A DNA stretch of 9,503 nucleotides from SIG598 sp045538015 (GTDB taxonomy: Bacteria; Bacillota; Clostridia; Oscillospirales; Acutalibacteraceae): the NCBI GenBank assembly GCA_045538015.1, contig JAZSQO010000190.1:1-9503 (forward strand), given 5' to 3'. This document shows positions 6,705 through 9,503 of the stretch, one piece after another. The position numbers and the translations under genes are program-made. The first letter of the stretch is position 1, and each line of letters opens with the position of its first letter. The notes beneath the pieces were generated by a model that saw only the letters and a list, made by a program, of their open reading frames with translations, was not told the DNA's origin and did not search any database.

Positions 6705-6706
6705 CA

Positions 6707-7513
6707 TTGCAAAACATAGAAAAACTTGTGCGCGAGCGGCGAAGCGTGCGCACCTATGATGAGCGTGGGCTGTCCGCGGATCATATGGAACAGCTGAGTT
6801 CTTTCATGGCAGAGATCGATAATCCATGGAACATCCCCGTTAAGTTCGTGCTGATGGACGCAAAGGAGCACAGACTGACCTGTCCTGTGGTCGTCGGCAC
6901 CGACCTTTATGTGGGTGGTAAGATCAGCAAAGTTCCCCACGCCGAGGAGGCCTTTGGTTACTCCTTTGAGAAACTGGTGCTGTTTGCTCAGTCACTTGGC
7001 ATCGGCACAGTATGGCTGGGCGGTACGATGGATCGCGGTGCTTTCGAGCGTGCTATGAATCTTGGCGCAGACGAAATGATGCCCTGCGCAAGCGCTCTGG
7101 GATATCCCGCGCAGAAAATGTCCGTACGCGAGAGCGTGATGCGGAAGGCCATCAAAGCTGACAGCCGAATGGTCTTTGAGGAACTGTTTTTTGACGGTTC
7201 ATTCGACACTCCGCTGCCGCAGAAAAAAGCCGGAAAACTTGCGTTTCCGCTGGAGATGGTGCGTCTGGCTCCATCGGCGGTAAACCGCCAGCCGTGGCGG
7301 GTTGTTGTTGCCGATAACGCTGCGCACTTCTATCTCCGGCGCGGAAAATTCAGCGCCGGTGCGTTTGATATGCAGAAGATAGATCTGGGTATTGCCCTCT
7401 GCCATTTCGCTCTTGCGGCGAAGGAACGCGGAATCAGCGCGGCGCTTTCGCTTAACGACCCGAAGATACCCGCTGAGGATAATCTTGAGTACATCGCATC
7501 GTATCAGTTATAG
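6707..7513 (+). CDS. Nitroreductase-family flavoprotein (two-lobed, TM1586-like)
   Basis: The protein has 268 residues and starts at TTG 6707, with AAGGAG (6693-6698) at good spacing and only two bases after the hydrolase stop, so the two are translationally linked. The N-terminus carries the family FMN-phosphate motif, VRERRSVRTYDE (8-19). LGIGTVWLGG (97-106) and ALGYPA (130-135) are the usual central and dimer-region motifs. The C-terminal part repeats elements of the fold (LAPSAVNRQPWRVVV, 187-201, and GIALCHFALAAKERG, 228-242), as in the TM1586-type members with two half-domains in one chain. It would use FMN and NAD(P)H to reduce nitro, quinone or other electrophilic groups, or serve another redox role. 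The substrate is not evident. The SAVNRQPW motif strongly supports the family. Confidence 0.88.
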   Translation: MQNIEKLVRERRSVRTYDERGLSADHMEQLSSFMAEIDNPWNIPVKFVLMDAKEHRLTCPVVVGTDLYVGGKISKVPHAEEAFGYSFEKLVLFAQSLGIGTVWLGGTMDRGAFERAMNLGADEMMPCASALGYPAQKMSVRESVMRKAIKADSRMVFEELFFDGSFDTPLPQKKAGKLAFPLEMVRLAPSAVNRQPWRVVVADNAAHFYLRRGKFSAGAFDMQKIDLGIALCHFALAAKERGISAALSLNDPKIPAEDNLEYIASYQL

Positions 7514-7522
7514 AAAGTAAAT

Positions 7523-7569
7523 AATCACCTGCTGACGTGGGAATCATAGTCCCATATTGGCAGGTGATT
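7523..7569 (+). promoter_or_regulatory. Long hairpin masking the ribosome site of the downstream gene; possible terminator
   Basis: AATCACCTGC (7523-7532) pairs exactly with GCAGGTGATT (7560-7569). Inside, TGGGA (7538-7542) pairs with TCCCA (7550-7554), and wobble pairs join the two helices into a nearly continuous 20-bp stem with a 7-base loop. The 3' arm contains AGGTGAT, the only good ribosome site for the ATG at 7575. The arm runs into TTTTGTT, so the same hairpin could terminate the hydrolase/nitroreductase transcript. A weak promoter-like pair, TTGAGT (7485-7490) and TATAGA (7509-7514) with an 18-base spacer, would start RNA just before the hairpin. Confidence 0.7.
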
Positions 7570-7574
7570 TTGTT

Positions 7575-8420
7575 ATGGTCAACGGGTTCTGGGGCTGGTA
7601 TTTCAAGTGCCAGTCGGACAGGCAGACCTTTGCCGTGATACCGGCGGTGCACAAGGACAAAAACGAAAAATCATGCTCGATACAGCTCATAACCGAATCC
7701 GGCTCATGGAGCACGGTCTTTCCGATTTCCGCACATTCAAAAAGCCGCTCTTTCATCGAGATTGACGGCAATCAGTTCGGCAGGCAGGGAATAAATCTGA
7801 ATATCCGAACTCCTGATGTTACCGCGGCGGGAGCGGTTGCTTTTGACGGGATCACTCCCATAAGCTACGACATCATGGGGCCTTTCTGCCTTGTTCCGTT
7901 TATGGAGTGCCGTCACAGTGTGGTCAGTATGAAGCACCGCGTGACAGGAGAAATCAACATCAACGGTACTCCTTATATTTTCGACAACGCAGACGGTTAC
8001 TGGGAGGGCGACCGCGGGCGCTCCTTTCCAAAGGAATACGCGTGGACACAGTGCATCTTCCCCAATGGCAGCCTGATGCTTTCGGCTGCCGATATTCCCG
8101 TTGGCAGACGCAGTTTCACCGGCGTTATCGGTGTCATTCTGATTGACGGAAAGGAGTACCGGCTGGCAACCTACCTTGGAGCGAAAGCCGTGCGCATACA
8201 GAGCGGCGAGATTGTGGTAAAGCAAGGCAGTATGCTGTTCCGAGCCAGATTACTGGAAAATCAGGCGCACCCACTGCGGGCGCCGCTTATCGGCACGATG
8301 GCGCGAACCATCCGGGAAAACGCTTCCTGCCGCGCTTATTACGAATTTCTGAAGGACGGGTACTCGCTTCTGGATTATGAAGCGCCGAACGCTTCTTTTG
8401 AATATGAGTATCCGAGCTGA
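7575..8420 (+). CDS. Tocopherol cyclase family protein
   Basis: Read from ATG 7575 the product has 281 residues with no signal peptide or membrane helix. It matches the bacterial branch of the tocopherol-cyclase family: an N-terminal GWYFKCQ (7-13), and the signature YWEGDRGRSFPKEYAWTQC at 142-160. The rest is beta-rich, with a late ATYLGAKAV strand (198-206). Plant and cyanobacterial members (VTE1/SlrTxA type) cyclise prenylated quinols to chromanols and are longer. Anaerobic Firmicutes do not make tocopherol, so the bacterial role is unknown; binding or modifying a lipophilic compound is plausible. The start is supported by AGGTGAT (7562-7568), although this site is buried in a hairpin; an in-frame TTG at 7557 lies inside the hairpin and lacks its own ribosome site. 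It may be co-expressed with the hydrolase and nitroreductase genes, or separately if the hairpin terminates. Confidence 0.82.
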   Translation: MVNGFWGWYFKCQSDRQTFAVIPAVHKDKNEKSCSIQLITESGSWSTVFPISAHSKSRSFIEIDGNQFGRQGINLNIRTPDVTAAGAVAFDGITPISYDIMGPFCLVPFMECRHSVVSMKHRVTGEININGTPYIFDNADGYWEGDRGRSFPKEYAWTQCIFPNGSLMLSAADIPVGRRSFTGVIGVILIDGKEYRLATYLGAKAVRIQSGEIVVKQGSMLFRARLLENQAHPLRAPLIGTMARTIRENASCRAYYEFLKDGYSLLDYEAPNASFEYEYPS

Positions 8421-8441
8421 CGGGAAGCGTGCGCCGAATGC

Positions 8442-8539
8442 TATATCAAATCGGCGGATAATTCAGGCGGTTTTCCAAGCTGATATAAATTGAACGCCCA
8501 TGGAACCAAAATGATCTCATCCTGATTTCATGGGACGTT
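8442..8539. other. Convergent intergenic region with two weak inverted repeats
   Basis: Between the converging cyclase-family and lysozyme genes are two short inverted repeats. TATATCA (8442-8448) pairs with TGATATA (8481-8487). AACGCCCATG (8493-8502) pairs with CATGGGACGTT (8529-8539) with one bulge. Neither has a clear T tract on either strand, so terminator function is possible but not well supported. I see nothing else here. Confidence 0.35.
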
Positions 8540-8547
8540 ATCAGAAA

Positions 8548-9339
8548 TTATGCTTCAGGGATCCTGAGAACCTGACCGGGATGGATCACATCTGATTTAA
8601 GACCGTTGAGTGTCTTGATCTCATTATATCTCGCGCCATTACCAAGATACTTTTCAGCAATGCCCCACAGGGATTCATTCTTCACAACAGTGTGCTTTCT
8701 TTCCCGCACATCCGCAGGCTTCCCGAAGCCGTTCAGTCCTGCAGATTTCATCATATCAGGGTAGTCAGTATAGCAGTAATTCATATCGGTATTTGTGCTG
8801 ACGCCGTTCACCTTTCCGGTGTGGCTGTACTGCCATATACCATAGGGATACTTGAAGGTGGTCTGCTTAACGCCGGTGTGCGCTACCCACACGGCATAGC
8901 GTTTCAGTATTTCCGGAGTGAAATTAGCCTCAAGAAACGCCTTGTAGCTATAGATTCCGACCCAGTATCCGGCCGCCTCGAGAGCATCACAGAAAGTCGT
9001 TGTTATTTCCTGCAGAGTATCCTCGGATAACGCCAGCTGTGTTTTATCCTCAATATCAAAATACACGGGATATTCAAAGGTTTTGTTGGCAATGACTTCG
9101 ATGCAGGTCTCGGCTTCCTTTTTCGCCTGCTGTGGCGTCGTCGCATAGCTGTACCAATAAACGCCGATAGGGATCCCATTCTCCCTACAGCCTTGATAAT
9201 TGCGTTCAAACCATGCGTCTTCCTGCGAAAGCTGTCGGCCATAGCCCGCACGAAGTATTGCAAATTCAATACCGTCCGCCTTTACCTTTTTCCAGTCGAT
9301 ATCCCCCTGATGTGTCGAAACATCGATACCTTTCGTCAT
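8548..9339 (-). CDS. GH25 lysozyme (muramidase) with C-terminal LysM domain
   Basis: The 263-residue product from ATG 9339 is a glycoside hydrolase family 25 catalytic domain (about 1-195) followed by a short linker and one LysM repeat (about 214-262, HTVVKNESLWGIAEKYLG to GQVLRIPE). Diagnostic GH25 sites are present: GIDVSTHQGDIDW at the N-terminus (D6), the catalytic DIE at 95-97, GIYSY, and the late strand IWQYS with NTDMN. It cleaves the MurNAc-GlcNAc bond of peptidoglycan, with LysM binding the glycan. There is no signal peptide, as in phage endolysins needing a holin, or non-classically released autolysins. ATG 9339 is preferred over GTG 9348, because the GTG is itself part of the GAGGTG ribosome site. 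Only 28 bases separate the start from the second repeat element, and no good promoter is visible there. Confidence 0.92.
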   Translation of the reverse strand: MTKGIDVSTHQGDIDWKKVKADGIEFAILRAGYGRQLSQEDAWFERNYQGCRENGIPIGVYWYSYATTPQQAKKEAETCIEVIANKTFEYPVYFDIEDKTQLALSEDTLQEITTTFCDALEAAGYWVGIYSYKAFLEANFTPEILKRYAVWVAHTGVKQTTFKYPYGIWQYSHTGKVNGVSTNTDMNYCYTDYPDMMKSAGLNGFGKPADVRERKHTVVKNESLWGIAEKYLGNGARYNEIKTLNGLKSDVIHPGQVLRIPEA

Positions 9340-9367
9340 ACTATTCACCTCGTGTTCTTATAATTAA

Positions 9368-9503
9368 GGCAATACCGCATAATTCTAAGTGCGATATTGC
9401 GCAGTCAGATTTTCTGTCAGACGATACAAAAAGCGGAACCAATACTTTGTGTATTGGTGAGCATTTTTGTGAAGTATGACGGAAAAGATGCAAGCAAGAT
9501 CGT
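9368..9503 (+). mobile_element. MITE-like element, second copy, cut by the window edge
   Basis: The 136 bases match 5-140 of the first copy without gaps, in the same orientation, with 12 differences (about 91% identity), all transitions. The left terminal repeat GGCAATACCGCATAATTC is identical. The apex stem is ACCAATAC (9438-9445) with GTATTGGT (9451-9458), loop TTTGT: two pairs of this stem differ from the first copy on both sides at once. The right terminal repeat lies beyond the window, so a target duplication cannot be checked; TTAA precedes the left end. Confidence 0.87.

Noticed and set aside
9213..9479. An 88-codon plus-strand frame running from the lysozyme gene into the second element
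   Set aside because: It is antisense to the GH25 N-terminus and continues through non-coding repeat sequence; nothing supports translation.
1..9503. Composite transposon or CRISPR interpretation of the repeated ends
   Set aside because: There is no transposase, and only two repeat copies separated by 9.4 kb; the repeats have MITE-type ends rather than CRISPR spacing.

Overview
The window looks like chromosomal DNA of a low- to mid-GC, Gram-positive anaerobe, most likely a gut Clostridia/Oscillospiraceae-type Firmicute. This rests on the strong AGGAGG-like ribosome binding sites, several TTG starts, a lipoteichoic-acid-synthase-like membrane sulfatase, U-tailed terminators and the families present. 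The taxon is inferred; no rRNA or other marker gene is present.

Layout. A complete 172-bp miniature inverted-repeat element (5-176, flanked by TTTA) opens the window. A second copy in the same orientation (9368 onward) is cut by the right edge. Between them lie four blocks. (1) A plus-strand operon, 196-3165: a duplicated DUF1538 membrane protein, a single-chain tandem PII-like protein, and a lipoprotein of unknown function, closed by a strong terminator (3170-3203). (2) A minus-strand single-gene unit, 5393-3351: an LtaS-like sulfatase/phosphoglycerol transferase with its own consensus promoter, a structured leader and a terminator (3258-3216). (3) A plus-strand cluster, 5766-8420: an HSL-type alpha/beta hydrolase, a two-lobed nitroreductase-family flavoprotein and a tocopherol-cyclase-family protein. 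A long hairpin precedes the third gene and buries its ribosome binding site. (4) A minus-strand GH25-LysM lysozyme, 9339-8548.

How the parts may work together. The DUF1538 and PII-like pair suggests a membrane transporter or channel controlled by a small-molecule-sensing PII-type subunit; neither substrate nor effector can be read from the sequence. The 5766-8420 cluster may process a lipophilic or aromatic ester (de-esterification, flavin reduction, ring chemistry), but this is inference from family membership. The sulfatase and lysozyme act on the cell envelope and are independent units.

The most striking non-coding signal is the repeat element. Its two copies differ at 12 of 136 shared positions, all transitions. 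By hand folding, every change outside the terminal loop keeps or improves base pairing in one long hairpin, including three double compensatory changes. Each copy lies within 30 bp of a gene start, where the native promoter would be expected.
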